7,628 nt of DNA from Mageeibacillus sp. UBA3708. GTDB taxonomy: Bacteria; Bacillota; Clostridia; Saccharofermentanales; Saccharofermentanaceae. The translations under genes were made by a program, and so were the position numbers. The stretch covers positions 1 to 7,628 of the forward strand of contig DFIB01000141.1 of NCBI GenBank assembly GCA_002371375.1, in the 5' to 3' direction. Below are positions 1-5,900 of the stretch, one piece after another. The number at the start of each line of letters is the position of its first letter. Position 1 is the first letter of the stretch. The notes under the pieces were generated by a model. The model made no database searches and had not been told where the DNA came from. It saw nothing but the letters and a program-made list of their open reading frames with translations.

Positions 1-380
1 GTAGCCTGGAAATAGTCACCCTGTGCAGGGAGAATTCCGCCGAGACCCGGGCCTGCTCTTACGATATTTACGACTACTGCGGGAAGCTCAGCACCTGCAA
101 TGTAGGAGATTCCTTCCTGTTTGAGGGAGATTCCCGGAGAAGATGAACTTGTCATAACTCTGAAGCCTGCGGAAGCCGCACCGTATACCATGTTAATGGC
201 AGCGACCTCTGATTCAGCCTGAACAAAATTGCCGCCGATCTGAACCATCTTCTTTGCCATGTAGTGCATTACCTCTGTCTGAGGTGTAATAGGATAACCG
301 AAGTAGTTCCTGCATCCTGCCCTGATGGCAGCCTCGGCGATTACCTCGTTACCTTTCATCAAAACTCTTTTCTGTGCCAT
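1..380 (-). CDS. vorB: 2-oxoacid:ferredoxin oxidoreductase alpha subunit, VorB type (partial, 3' end outside window)
   Basis: Only the first 126 residues lie in the window; the gene continues past the left edge. The N-terminus has the pyrimidine-binding-domain signature of the alpha subunit of the pyruvate/2-ketoisovalerate ferredoxin oxidoreductase family: GYPITPQTE at residues 28-36, QAESE near 54-58, [13 protein letters not shown] at 78-90 and a GPGLGG turn at 110-115. The family oxidatively decarboxylates 2-oxoacids (branched-chain oxoacids for Vor) with CoA and thiamine diphosphate and reduces ferredoxin in the cytoplasm. The start is firm: GAGGAGG lies 5 bases before the ATG. The gene follows the ferredoxin subunit after a 21-base gap, the usual delta-alpha-beta-gamma order. 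Substrate (2-ketoisovalerate versus 2-oxoglutarate, i.e. Vor versus Kor) cannot be settled from this fragment; the symbol follows the closest remembered motif pattern. Confidence 0.9.
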   Translation of the reverse strand, partial: MAQKRVLMKGNEVIAEAAIRAGCRNYFGYPITPQTEVMHYMAKKMVQIGGNFVQAESEVAAINMVYGAASAGFRVMTSSSSPGISLKQEGISYIAGAELPAVVVNIVRAGPGLGGILPAQGDYFQA

Positions 381-401
381 ATATTCCTCCTCTTCACACC
401 A

Positions 402-608
402 TTAACGCTCAACAGTGATAACACAGTCAGGACATGTGGTAGCACACTGTGTGCAGCCGATGCACTGATCCTTGTCAACACATGTTGCAGGGTGATAACC
501 CTTTGAGTTGAGTCGTTCCTTGTCAAGCTGGAGGATATTCTTCGGGCATGCCTCTACGCAGAGTCCGCAGCCCTTGCACAGATCCTCGTTAAACGTAACT
601 TGAGCCAT
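402..608 (-). CDS. 2x[4Fe-4S] ferredoxin subunit of 2-oxoacid:ferredoxin oxidoreductase (delta subunit)
   Basis: A 68-residue protein with two classic iron-sulfur motifs: Cys11-x2-Cys14-x2-Cys17-x3-Cys21-Pro and Cys49-x2-Cys52-x2-Cys55-x3-Cys59-Pro. Cys43 and Cys62 are extra. Such subunits carry electrons from the thiamine active site of the oxidoreductase to soluble ferredoxin. It is the first gene of the leftward operon and precedes the alpha subunit by 21 bases. The frame is open upstream to an ATG at 638, but the ATG at 608 has GGAGGTA 5 bases before it. The longer start would begin about 4 bases upstream of the predicted transcript start, so 608 is preferred. The gene is driven by the promoter at 641-669. 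Confidence 0.93.
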   Translation of the reverse strand: MAQVTFNEDLCKGCGLCVEACPKNILQLDKERLNSKGYHPATCVDKDQCIGCTQCATTCPDCVITVER

Positions 609-640
609 AAAAATACCTCCGATATCTGAATATCCCACCT

Positions 641-669
641 ATTATATATGTGTTTAGCGCGAATAACAA
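641..669 (-). promoter_or_regulatory. sigma-A type promoter of the ferredoxin/vorB operon
   Basis: On the minus strand, TTGTTA (664-669) and a perfect TATAAT (641-646) are separated by exactly 17 bases. The predicted transcript starts near 634, giving a leader of about 26 bases that carries the GGAGGTA of the ferredoxin gene. Confidence 0.7.
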
Positions 670-754
670 TTTATTTTTTATTAATTTCATGACGATATAC
701 GCTCGTATAGCTTTCCGAAAGGCATTCTCCCCGGCTTTTGCGCCGTTATGTACG

Positions 755-769
755 TGTAACAATGTTACA
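755..769. promoter_or_regulatory. palindromic operator-like site upstream of the patatin promoter
   Basis: TGTAACAATGTTACA is a perfect 7-base inverted repeat around one central base. It ends 6 bases before the -35 hexamer of the patatin promoter and is centred near -50 relative to the predicted start. That placement would suit a dimeric regulator, either an activator or a repressor. The arms resemble TGT/ACA half-sites used by several families, including GlnR/TnrA, but the arm spacing (5 rather than 7 inner bases) does not match GlnR. The regulator is unknown. Confidence 0.45.
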
Positions 770-775
770 ACCGCC

Positions 776-804
776 TTGACATTACCCTCAAGACCGCTTA
801 TCAT
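776..804 (+). promoter_or_regulatory. promoter of the patatin gene, predicted to start transcription at the ATG
   Basis: A perfect -35 TTGACA (776-781), a 17-base spacer and TATCAT (799-804, five of six consensus bases) form a strong sigma-A type promoter. The -10 ends 7 bases before the patatin ATG at 812, so the predicted transcript starts at or within a base of that ATG. This fits the absence of any Shine-Dalgarno sequence. Confidence 0.65.
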
Positions 805-811
805 CATCGTC

Positions 812-1660
812 ATGGGCAAAAACGGACTTGTACTTGAAGGCGGCGCACTCCGCGGCCTTTTTACCATGGGAATACTTGATGTCTTTCTTGAGGAAGGCAT
901 TGTTTTCGACGGAGCCGCAGGAGTATCGGCCGGTGTTGCTTTCGGCTGTAATTACAAGTCGGAACAAAAGGGCAGAGCCATCAGGTATAACAAGAGATTC
1001 AACAAGGAGTGGCGCTTCAAGGGATGGCGTTCCCTGATTACCACCGGTGACCTGTTCGGTGTTGAATTCTGTTATGACAAGATTCCGAATGAGCTCGATG
1101 TTTTTGACAGGGAATCATTCAAAAACAACAGAATGGATTTCTGGGCTGTCGTATCAGACTGCGAATCAGGAGAGGCCGTGTATCACAAACTCAGTGACGG
1201 CGGAGATGAGGATATGCTCTGGATTAGGGCTTCCGCTTCCATGCCTCTCGCATCAAGACCTGTTGCCATCAACGGACGAAGATATCTTGACGGCGGTCTT
1301 GCCGACTCTATCCCTCTTGAATTCATGCAAAAGCAGGGATTTGACAGAAATGTCGTCATCCTCACACAGCCTGCCGACTACGTTAAGCACGCATATCCCA
1401 AGGCTGCCGCCGCTGCACTGCGCAAAATACCCAAGGCAGCAGAACTGGTACGTAACAGGCACATCATGTACAATGCCCAGACCGCTTATGTCAAATCCGA
1501 AGCAGATAAAGGCAACACACTGATCCTGTGTCCCGCGTCTCCCCTCAATATCAAGCCGCTCGAGCGCGATCCTGAACGGATGCAGCACGTGTACGATGAG
1601 GGCCGCATGCTGGCGCTGTTAAGAGCCGATGAGATCAAGGCCTTCCTGGCACAGGCTTAA
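812..1660 (+). CDS. patatin-like phospholipase (lipid acyl hydrolase)
   Basis: A 282-residue protein with the full Ser-Asp dyad layout of patatins: a glycine-rich oxyanion loop GGALRG (10-15), the nucleophile elbow GVSAG (37-41, Ser39) and the DGG aspartate (Asp160). The C-terminal part (about 238-270, with ASPLNIKPLERDP) matches the tail common in RssA-like and DUF6363-type bacterial patatins. The expected role is hydrolysis of acyl ester bonds in phospholipids or related lipids, on the cytoplasmic side; no signal peptide or membrane span is present. The third Gly of the usual GGG loop is Ala, as I recall for clostridial relatives. The frame is open back to 650, but residues before Met at 812 look non-coding and overlap the promoters. 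Any later start would remove the oxyanion loop. No Shine-Dalgarno precedes 812. It is transcribed alone and meets the prmA operon head-on. Confidence 0.88.
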   Translation: MGKNGLVLEGGALRGLFTMGILDVFLEEGIVFDGAAGVSAGVAFGCNYKSEQKGRAIRYNKRFNKEWRFKGWRSLITTGDLFGVEFCYDKIPNELDVFDRESFKNNRMDFWAVVSDCESGEAVYHKLSDGGDEDMLWIRASASMPLASRPVAINGRRYLDGGLADSIPLEFMQKQGFDRNVVILTQPADYVKHAYPKAAAAALRKIPKAAELVRNRHIMYNAQTAYVKSEADKGNTLILCPASPLNIKPLERDPERMQHVYDEGRMLALLRADEIKAFLAQA

Positions 1661-1796
1661 TAAGCAGACATACTAAATCGGCACTGCCGCTTTCCGTTTG
1701 CCACAGCCGTTCTGAGATCTGCTGCTTTACAAAATCTTTATCGACACGGCGGTAATCAAATTCGTATTTTCTGAGGAGTATTTCCGTACTGTTCAC
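1635..1796 (-). CDS. small hypothetical protein (53 aa), GTG start coupled to the TerB-like gene
   Basis: I do not recognise this protein. A GTG at 1796 overlaps the TGA of the TerB-like gene (GTGA, a 4-base overlap typical of translational coupling). The frame runs 53 codons to a TGA at 1635-1637. The product starts NSTEILLRKYEFDYRRVDKD and is charged and helix-prone for about 35 residues, then ends with a hydrophobic LVCLLIKPVPGRP tail. It fills what would otherwise be a 132-base gap, and its last 26 bases run antisense through the end of the patatin gene. The position as the last gene of the prmA-TerB-like string supports it. The lack of a strong ribosome binding site and its shortness count against it. 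It could also be the decayed remnant of a longer gene. Confidence 0.45.
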   Translation of the reverse strand: MNSTEILLRKYEFDYRRVDKDFVKQQISERLWQTESGSADLVCLLIKPVPGRP

Positions 1797-2290
1797 TCAC
1801 TGAATTCCAGATTGTTCTCAACGTAATCCGCCATCATCCTGACGTAACCGACTATATCATCGCGTTCCCTGACATCCAGCTCCCCGTCAGACGCGATAAC
1901 ATATTTACCGAGTTCAAGATATATCCCGGTCAGCGTATGAGACAGGCTCATCGCATTCTGCTCATACTGTCTTACCGCATTATCGAGTGCAACACACGCC
2001 GTGAGCGAAGGCGGAACATCACCTGCAAAAATACCTGATGATAATCCGTTCTCTTCCACAAAAAACTTAACGGACGCAGGAGTAAAATCATACTCCTCAA
2101 AAACATGGTTGATCAGAGCGGTCTCATCATCCGTATATCTTCCGTCAGATGACATCAGATGAAGGCAATACATTATCATATCTGTCTTCGCCTGCTTACC
2201 AAGCCGTCCCAGAGATGCTTCCTTACCGACATCATCGAGCATCTCCATGAATTTCCTGATCGTCTCCTTAAGAACACCAAGTTCGATCAT
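1793..2290 (-). CDS. TerB-like domain protein
   Basis: A 165-residue, mostly helical, acidic cytoplasmic protein. It contains two similar acidic motifs: LMSSDGRYTDDE at residues 45-56 and VIASDGELDVRE at 131-142. Each is followed by a hydrophobic helix. The (S/A)DG-x4-5-E pattern repeated about 86 residues apart is typical of the TerB/TerB-like superfamily, which is thought to bind metal ions and sits in tellurite/stress and phage-defence contexts. The role here is unknown, and naming it a tellurite resistance protein would go too far. GGAGGG lies about 5 bases before the ATG, and the gene begins 12 bases after the prmA stop, so the two are surely co-transcribed. Its own stop overlaps the GTG of the 53-codon frame. 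Confidence 0.7.
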   Translation of the reverse strand: MIELGVLKETIRKFMEMLDDVGKEASLGRLGKQAKTDMIMYCLHLMSSDGRYTDDETALINHVFEEYDFTPASVKFFVEENGLSSGIFAGDVPPSLTACVALDNAVRQYEQNAMSLSHTLTGIYLELGKYVIASDGELDVRERDDIVGYVRMMADYVENNLEFSE

Positions 2291-2302
2291 CTAATCCCTC
2301 CG

Positions 2303-3340
2303 TCATGGACAGGAGACCTTAACGGTCATTGCGATCCAGTCATTCTTCTCCCGCTCTTCTACGATCTCCATGCCGTTGTCCCGGATGGCATTGCGCACAC
2401 GGTCTGCTTTTGTATTAATGATGCCCGAGCAGATGAACAAACCGTCTTCTGCCAGCCTGCTCTTCACATCCGGAATTATCGCGGCGATCACATCTGCGAT
2501 AATATTGGCAATTATTATCTTATATCCATTCTCATAAGTGTCTTTGATCTCGCCCGTATGGCACTTAATGTCACTGCAGCCGTTGATACTGCAGTTATCA
2601 ATGGCAACGTCGACCGCCAGCTTATCTATATCGATTGCCTCTACATTCCGGGCTCCGAGCTTACGGGCAATGATCGCAAGGATCCCCGATCCCGTACCGA
2701 GATCGAGAAGACTGCCTTCGCCGAGTTCGCCGACATACTTGTCAATAAACTCTGCGCACATTGATGTAGTCTCATGCGTTCCCGTCCCGAAAGCGGATCC
2801 CGGATCGAGCCTTATAACAACATCATCAGGCCCGAACTCCGTATCCTCCCATGACGGGCATATTATTACCCTGTCAGAGATCCTGAATGACTTATAATCA
2901 GCTTTCCAGTTATTGGCCCAATCCTCGTCCTTGACGTACTTGTAACTGAGGAATCCTTCACCCACATCCAGGAATTCCCTGATCTCATCAAGGCGCCTCT
3001 TAAGCTCCGCGATCGCTTCATCCACATTCAATGATTTGTCTGTAATGTTGTCGTATATCATACCTATTCCGTCAGGGTCGATATACTCATCACTCTTGGC
3101 ACCCATCCTTATTAGCCCGTCGTCAAGCTCGGCGAAATAAGCTCTTATCACGACATCCGTCCCCAACGAATCAACATAGCCTTCATCGGCATATGTCAGT
3201 GAGTCAGGATCGTCTATGATCCTCTTGATCTCAAAAGGATCACATACGGCAATCCCGTCAGCACCGAGCTGAGCGAGCATCTCACAAATAGCGTCAGATG
3301 CTTCTTCTGTAGTCTTAATAAGTATCTCTATCCACTGCAT
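2303..3340 (-). CDS. prmA: ribosomal protein L11 methyltransferase
   Basis: PrmA trimethylates lysines and the N-terminus of ribosomal protein L11 using S-adenosylmethionine. The catalytic domain is clear: the PrmA signature DPGSAFGTGTHETT (179-192), SAM motif I LLDLGTGSGILAI (211-223), the acidic end of the second strand at EAIDID (234-239), and IIANIIADVI (276-285) in the place of the family's ANI(L/I)A motif. At 345 residues it is longer than the E. coli enzyme (about 293). The extra length lies in the N-terminal part, roughly residues 37-120, as in other clostridial forms. The start is supported by GGAGAG 5 bases before the ATG and by the family N-terminus (W-x-E-I at residues 3-6). An extended -10 promoter lies just upstream at 3370-3378, but no terminator separates it from the kinase gene, so read-through is possible. 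The TerB-like gene follows 12 bases downstream. Confidence 0.95.
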   Translation of the reverse strand: MQWIEILIKTTEEASDAICEMLAQLGADGIAVCDPFEIKRIIDDPDSLTYADEGYVDSLGTDVVIRAYFAELDDGLIRMGAKSDEYIDPDGIGMIYDNITDKSLNVDEAIAELKRRLDEIREFLDVGEGFLSYKYVKDEDWANNWKADYKSFRISDRVIICPSWEDTEFGPDDVVIRLDPGSAFGTGTHETTSMCAEFIDKYVGELGEGSLLDLGTGSGILAIIARKLGARNVEAIDIDKLAVDVAIDNCSINGCSDIKCHTGEIKDTYENGYKIIIANIIADVIAAIIPDVKSRLAEDGLFICSGIINTKADRVRNAIRDNGMEIVEEREKNDWIAMTVKVSCP

Positions 3341-3369
3341 AACAACTCTCCTTCAATATCTATGGCATT

Positions 3370-3378
3370 ATTGTAGCA
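3370..3378 (-). promoter_or_regulatory. extended -10 promoter of prmA
   Basis: TGCTACAAT on the minus strand is an extended -10 element (TGn then TACAAT, five of six). No good -35 is visible at the right distance. The predicted start near 3363 gives a leader of about 22 bases containing the prmA ribosome binding site. Confidence 0.55.
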
Positions 3379-3395
3379 TAATCTGAAGCATCTCT

Positions 3396-5003
3396 TTACT
3401 GATCAACATCATTAATGATCTTGCCTTCTCTTATAAGACTTTTGAAATCCGCATCAGCATACTTCACGGCATCCTTCACAAACTTATCGGGGTACCCAAG
3501 GTCTTTAAGAGCCTCTGAATAATCTGACTTCCTGGAATAGAGCACATTCATCAGCATCCAGCCGATCTTGCTCCTGGCTTCAGCTTCGTAGATATCGGAA
3601 TTATAGTCAAAAGACCTGGTAATCTGACTGGAAGTAAACTTCGCTGACTTAAGCTTGGAGATCACATCGTTAGGATCGGGACAACCCAGCTTCGTATAAA
3701 AGTAATGATTAGCATTGCCGGCCTGCTTATCCCAATTGATATTCATACTGTCAACGACCTTCTCCCATTCATCCCTGGAAGGTCTTGTCGGTGATAGAAG
3801 ATTACTGATAAGCTCTTCCCTGGAGAATCTGCTGCCGTTCAGTTCATTAGTCGATCTGGCATAGGAGATCATTGATTCTTCAGTCAATTCAACCGGGTTA
3901 GCCGTCCTGGGTACAGCAGTGACCGTACTCGCCGTCCCGGGTGCGTATGCAGTAGTTGTACTCATTATCGTCTCGAACGTGGATTGGGAATTAGCTGTGG
4001 TAGTTGCAGGCGCCCGGTAAGTAGCTGATGATACATTACCTGATGAGGATCTGACTGAACCCGAAGAAACGGGAATGACAGTAGCCGCAGCTGCAAACGC
4101 TGTTGTATCCGATCCATTTGACGGTTCGCCTGATTGATCTGCACTGCTTTCAGGAGTCTGATATGGGGCATTCCTGTTGTCACTTCTTGAAGCCGACACA
4201 TGGATGCTCAGAATCTCAACACCGTCATCATCACTCTCGGTAAAAGTGCCAAGAAGGAACCAGCCGACCAATACGGCCACAGCGGCAGCGGAAGCAAGGA
4301 TAATGAACGGTACTATCTTCTTCCTGTCCTTAACTTCAGCACCGGACAATGCCCTTCTGAGTTCATCAACCGTCTGGAATCTCTGATCCGGATCCATCCT
4401 GGTTGCCTTGGTCACGACCATATCCATCGAATGATCAGTAGCAAAAACACTTCTTATCAACACTCCGAGGGCATAGATATCAGTCCTCGTATCAGACTGC
4501 GCGAAACCATACTGTTCCGGTGCAGCAGACCCAACCGTACCGATAAGAATCGTGTCTTTCTGCCCGCCTGCTTTGTAAGTCTTGGCAGCATCATAATCAA
4601 TGATCCGGACATTGCCTGCTTTATCGATTATTATGTTGTCCGCCTTGATATCACGGTGGATTATCGGAACAGGTGCATTATGAAGGAATTCTATTCCGTC
4701 AAGGACCTCACCGATTATGCGGAGCTTCTCTTCCCTGTCCGGACCTTCCTGAGCAAGATATTCTTCAAGAGTCCGTCCCCTGATATAGCTCTCTATGACA
4801 TAGAATGTACCGTCTTCTTCCCAGCAATCATAGATCTCAGGGATATGCGGATCATGGTGTTCTTTGAGGTAATTGAAGACGTCCTTATCGTAGAATTGCA
4901 GTTCCTTACGGATGCAAACTGTATCAAGGATCCGGTTCTTAAGCAACACGTGACCTCTTGTACTATGTTTATGTAATTCTTCGTATCTGTCACTGTAATC
5001 CAT
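3396..5003 (-). CDS. membrane Ser/Thr protein kinase with extracytoplasmic C-terminal domain
   Basis: The 535-residue protein begins with a Hanks-type kinase domain (about 7-220). The presumed ATP lysine is Lys33 (VCIRK), the catalytic loop is HRDIKADN (Asp118, Lys120, Asn123), the metal-binding motif reads DYD (136-138) instead of DFG, and APEQYG (161-166) is followed by TDIYALG (174-180), a hallmark of bacterial PknB-like kinases. The glycine loop is weak: only Gly17 remains of G-x-G-x-x-G. A basic KDRKK precedes one membrane helix (about 229-252). Next comes a Ser/Thr/Ala/Pro-rich linker (about 270-370), then a helical domain (371-535). Its FSREEL...WDKQA pattern resembles the repeats of Ltp-type surface lipoproteins. 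The kinase should face the cytoplasm and the linker and tail the outside. No PASTA repeats are present. The start at 5003 has no Shine-Dalgarno; upstream there is no other start codon before a stop at 5028-5030. A GTG at codon 19 is a less likely alternative. No phosphatase gene is adjacent. Confidence 0.9.
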   Translation of the reverse strand: MDYSDRYEELHKHSTRGHVLLKNRILDTVCIRKELQFYDKDVFNYLKEHHDPHIPEIYDCWEEDGTFYVIESYIRGRTLEEYLAQEGPDREEKLRIIGEVLDGIEFLHNAPVPIIHRDIKADNIIIDKAGNVRIIDYDAAKTYKAGGQKDTILIGTVGSAAPEQYGFAQSDTRTDIYALGVLIRSVFATDHSMDMVVTKATRMDPDQRFQTVDELRRALSGAEVKDRKKIVPFIILASAAAVAVLVGWFLLGTFTESDDDGVEILSIHVSASRSDNRNAPYQTPESSADQSGEPSNGSDTTAFAAAATVIPVSSGSVRSSSGNVSSATYRAPATTTANSQSTFETIMSTTTAYAPGTASTVTAVPRTANPVELTEESMISYARSTNELNGSRFSREELISNLLSPTRPSRDEWEKVVDSMNINWDKQAGNANHYFYTKLGCPDPNDVISKLKSAKFTSSQITRSFDYNSDIYEAEARSKIGWMLMNVLYSRKSDYSEALKDLGYPDKFVKDAVKYADADFKSLIREGKIINDVDQ

Positions 5004-5010
5004 AATAATA

Positions 5011-5019
5011 ATTTTATCA
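5011..5019 (-). promoter_or_regulatory. extended -10 promoter of the kinase gene, predicted leaderless
   Basis: TGATAAAAT on the minus strand reads as TGn plus TAAAAT (five of six). It ends 7 bases before the kinase ATG, so transcription would begin at or next to the start codon. A second possible hexamer, TATGAT (5017-5022), would give a leader of only about 6 bases. No convincing -35 is visible. Confidence 0.5.
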
Positions 5020-5025
5020 TATCTA

Positions 5026-5034
5026 TGCTATAAT
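5026..5034 (+). promoter_or_regulatory. extended -10 promoter of the first HTH gene
   Basis: TGCTATAAT is a consensus extended -10 element. The predicted start near 5041 yields a leader of about 12 bases that opens almost directly with the GGAG ribosome binding site (5042-5045). It lies only 6 bases from the divergent kinase promoter, so the two cannot easily be occupied at once. Confidence 0.7.
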
Positions 5035-5052
5035 TAATATCGGAGTTAAGAT

Positions 5053-5481
5053 ATGGCAAAGACATCTGATCTGCTCAGCAAGCTCAATTCAGTACAAGGT
5101 TCTCACGAGCTTAACAACTACATCAAGAGCCTTGATAACGACGGTATAAGCCCTACTTTTGCAGGGTATATTTCATATTTGATCCAGACAGGGGAACTGT
5201 CAAAGTCTGAAGTCATCAGCAGGAGTCTCATCGAGAGGACATATGGTTATCAGATAATCAACGGAACAAAGAAAGCCGGGAGAGATAAGATCATCGCTTT
5301 GTGTATGGCAGCTGATATGGAGCTTGATGAAGTCCAGCGCGGACTTGAGATCGGCAAGGAAGGTATCCTTTATCCGAGAGATCCCCGTGACAGTCTGATA
5401 ATCTATGCGGTTAATCATCATTATACAGTTCGCAGGCTCAATGATCTCCTGACGGAATACGGTCTTGGCATACTTGAATGA
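5053..5481 (+). CDS. small helix-turn-helix protein (kinase neighbour, paralogue 1)
   Basis: A 142-residue soluble protein. Residues about 48-83 look like an HTH of the XRE/Cro type: GELSKSEVI (47-55) as the first helices, then ERTYGYQIINGTKKAGRDKI (61-80), in which the recognition helix is followed by the family's G-x3-x-(P/A)-(S/G)-R-(D/E)-K turn. The C-terminal half (LYPRDPRDSLIIYAVNH at 106-122) is a conserved helical extension. I recall similar proteins in Lachnospiraceae and related Clostridia, often without assigned function. The N-terminal 45 residues are charged and variable. GGAG lies 7 bases before the ATG. It is divergent from the kinase across 49 bases, which suggests that it regulates, or is regulated with, the kinase. 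Its stop touches that of the convergent paralogue at 5482. DNA binding is inferred, not shown. Confidence 0.8.
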   Translation: MAKTSDLLSKLNSVQGSHELNNYIKSLDNDGISPTFAGYISYLIQTGELSKSEVISRSLIERTYGYQIINGTKKAGRDKIIALCMAADMELDEVQRGLEIGKEGILYPRDPRDSLIIYAVNHHYTVRRLNDLLTEYGLGILE

Positions 5482-5484
5482 TCA
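5479..5484. other. palindromic TGATCA giving both stop codons of the convergent HTH genes
   Basis: TGA at 5479-5481 ends the plus-strand HTH gene, and the reverse complement of 5482-5484 is the TGA ending the minus-strand HTH gene. No base lies between them and no hairpin terminator is visible on either side. Each transcript must therefore run into the antisense of the other gene unless termination is factor-dependent. Confidence 0.9.
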
Positions 5485-5871
5485 GTTCAATTCCGTGAAT
5501 CCGTTCTTCTCCAGCAAAGCATTTGTATCAACAAGATCCAAGCCGTGATTCACGGCATAGATGATGACCGCATCCCTGTCGTCTCTATAGTAGAGGATGC
5601 CTGCTTTCGCGATGACCAGAGCCTTCTGTGTCATTGTAAAGCTCAATCCGGCGGCTATGCACATGATGATTATCTTCTCCCTCCCCGGATTCCTCATTCC
5701 TTTAAGGATTTGATAAACATATGTCCGCTCTATCCTGCACTTCCTTACAAAATCGGCTGTTGATATCCCCAGATTATCAAGGCATTCACAAAAAAAATCA
5801 GAAAAGCCTTCGTAACTCCTGTCATTACGATCCTCAAGATATAACGACAATTGTTCGTCAATCACTTCCAT
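5482..5871 (-). CDS. small helix-turn-helix protein (kinase neighbour, paralogue 2)
   Basis: A 129-residue paralogue of the protein encoded at 5053-5481. From IERTY (residues 47-51) to the end, the two align without a gap over 83 residues; by hand I count 41 identities, about half. Shared blocks include IERTYxYQI, GRxKII, GILYxRDxRD and IIYAVNH. The HTH (about 35-67) has the RNPGREK form of the turn. The N-terminal 34 residues differ and are shorter than in paralogue 1. GGAG sits 7 bases before the ATG. The two genes converge tail to tail, so this is an inverted rather than a tandem duplicate, and the roughly half identity says the duplication is old. It probably binds DNA or a protein partner of the same kind as its sister, perhaps as a heterodimer; this is inference. 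Confidence 0.8.
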   Translation of the reverse strand: MEVIDEQLSLYLEDRNDRSYEGFSDFFCECLDNLGISTADFVRKCRIERTYVYQILKGMRNPGREKIIIMCIAAGLSFTMTQKALVIAKAGILYYRDDRDAVIIYAVNHGLDLVDTNALLEKNGFTELN

Positions 5872-5900
5872 AACACAACTCCAACGATAAAATCTGCCTT

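Noticed and set aside
609..638. Upstream ATG for the ferredoxin subunit, adding 10 residues
   Set aside because: The ATG at 608 has a strong GGAGGTA site, and the upstream ATG lies about 4 bases before the predicted transcript start.
650..811. N-terminal extension of the patatin reading frame from an ATG at 650 (54 extra residues)
   Set aside because: The extension lacks a ribosome binding site, overlaps the promoter of the ferredoxin operon and the patatin promoter and palindrome, and the protein-family N-terminus begins at Met 812.
1661..1792. Bidirectional terminator between the convergent patatin and TerB-like genes
   Set aside because: No stem of useful length followed by a T-run was found on either strand; the stretch reads better as the coding region of the 53-codon frame.
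2159..2764. 201-codon open frame on the plus strand
   Set aside because: It is antisense to prmA and the TerB-like gene and spans their junction; no domain or ribosome binding site was seen.
3408..3419. Perfect 12-base palindrome ATCATTAATGAT
   Set aside because: It lies inside the last codons of the kinase gene, is AT-rich, has no loop or U-run for a terminator, and may be chance.
3990..4195. Possible DNA repeat or low-complexity tract
   Set aside because: This is the Ser/Thr/Ala-rich linker of the kinase; the residues repeat in type, but no exact DNA repeat unit is visible.
4200..4976. 258-codon open frame on the plus strand
   Set aside because: It is antisense to the kinase catalytic domain, whose motifs are unmistakable. 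It has no ribosome binding site and no recognisable domain.
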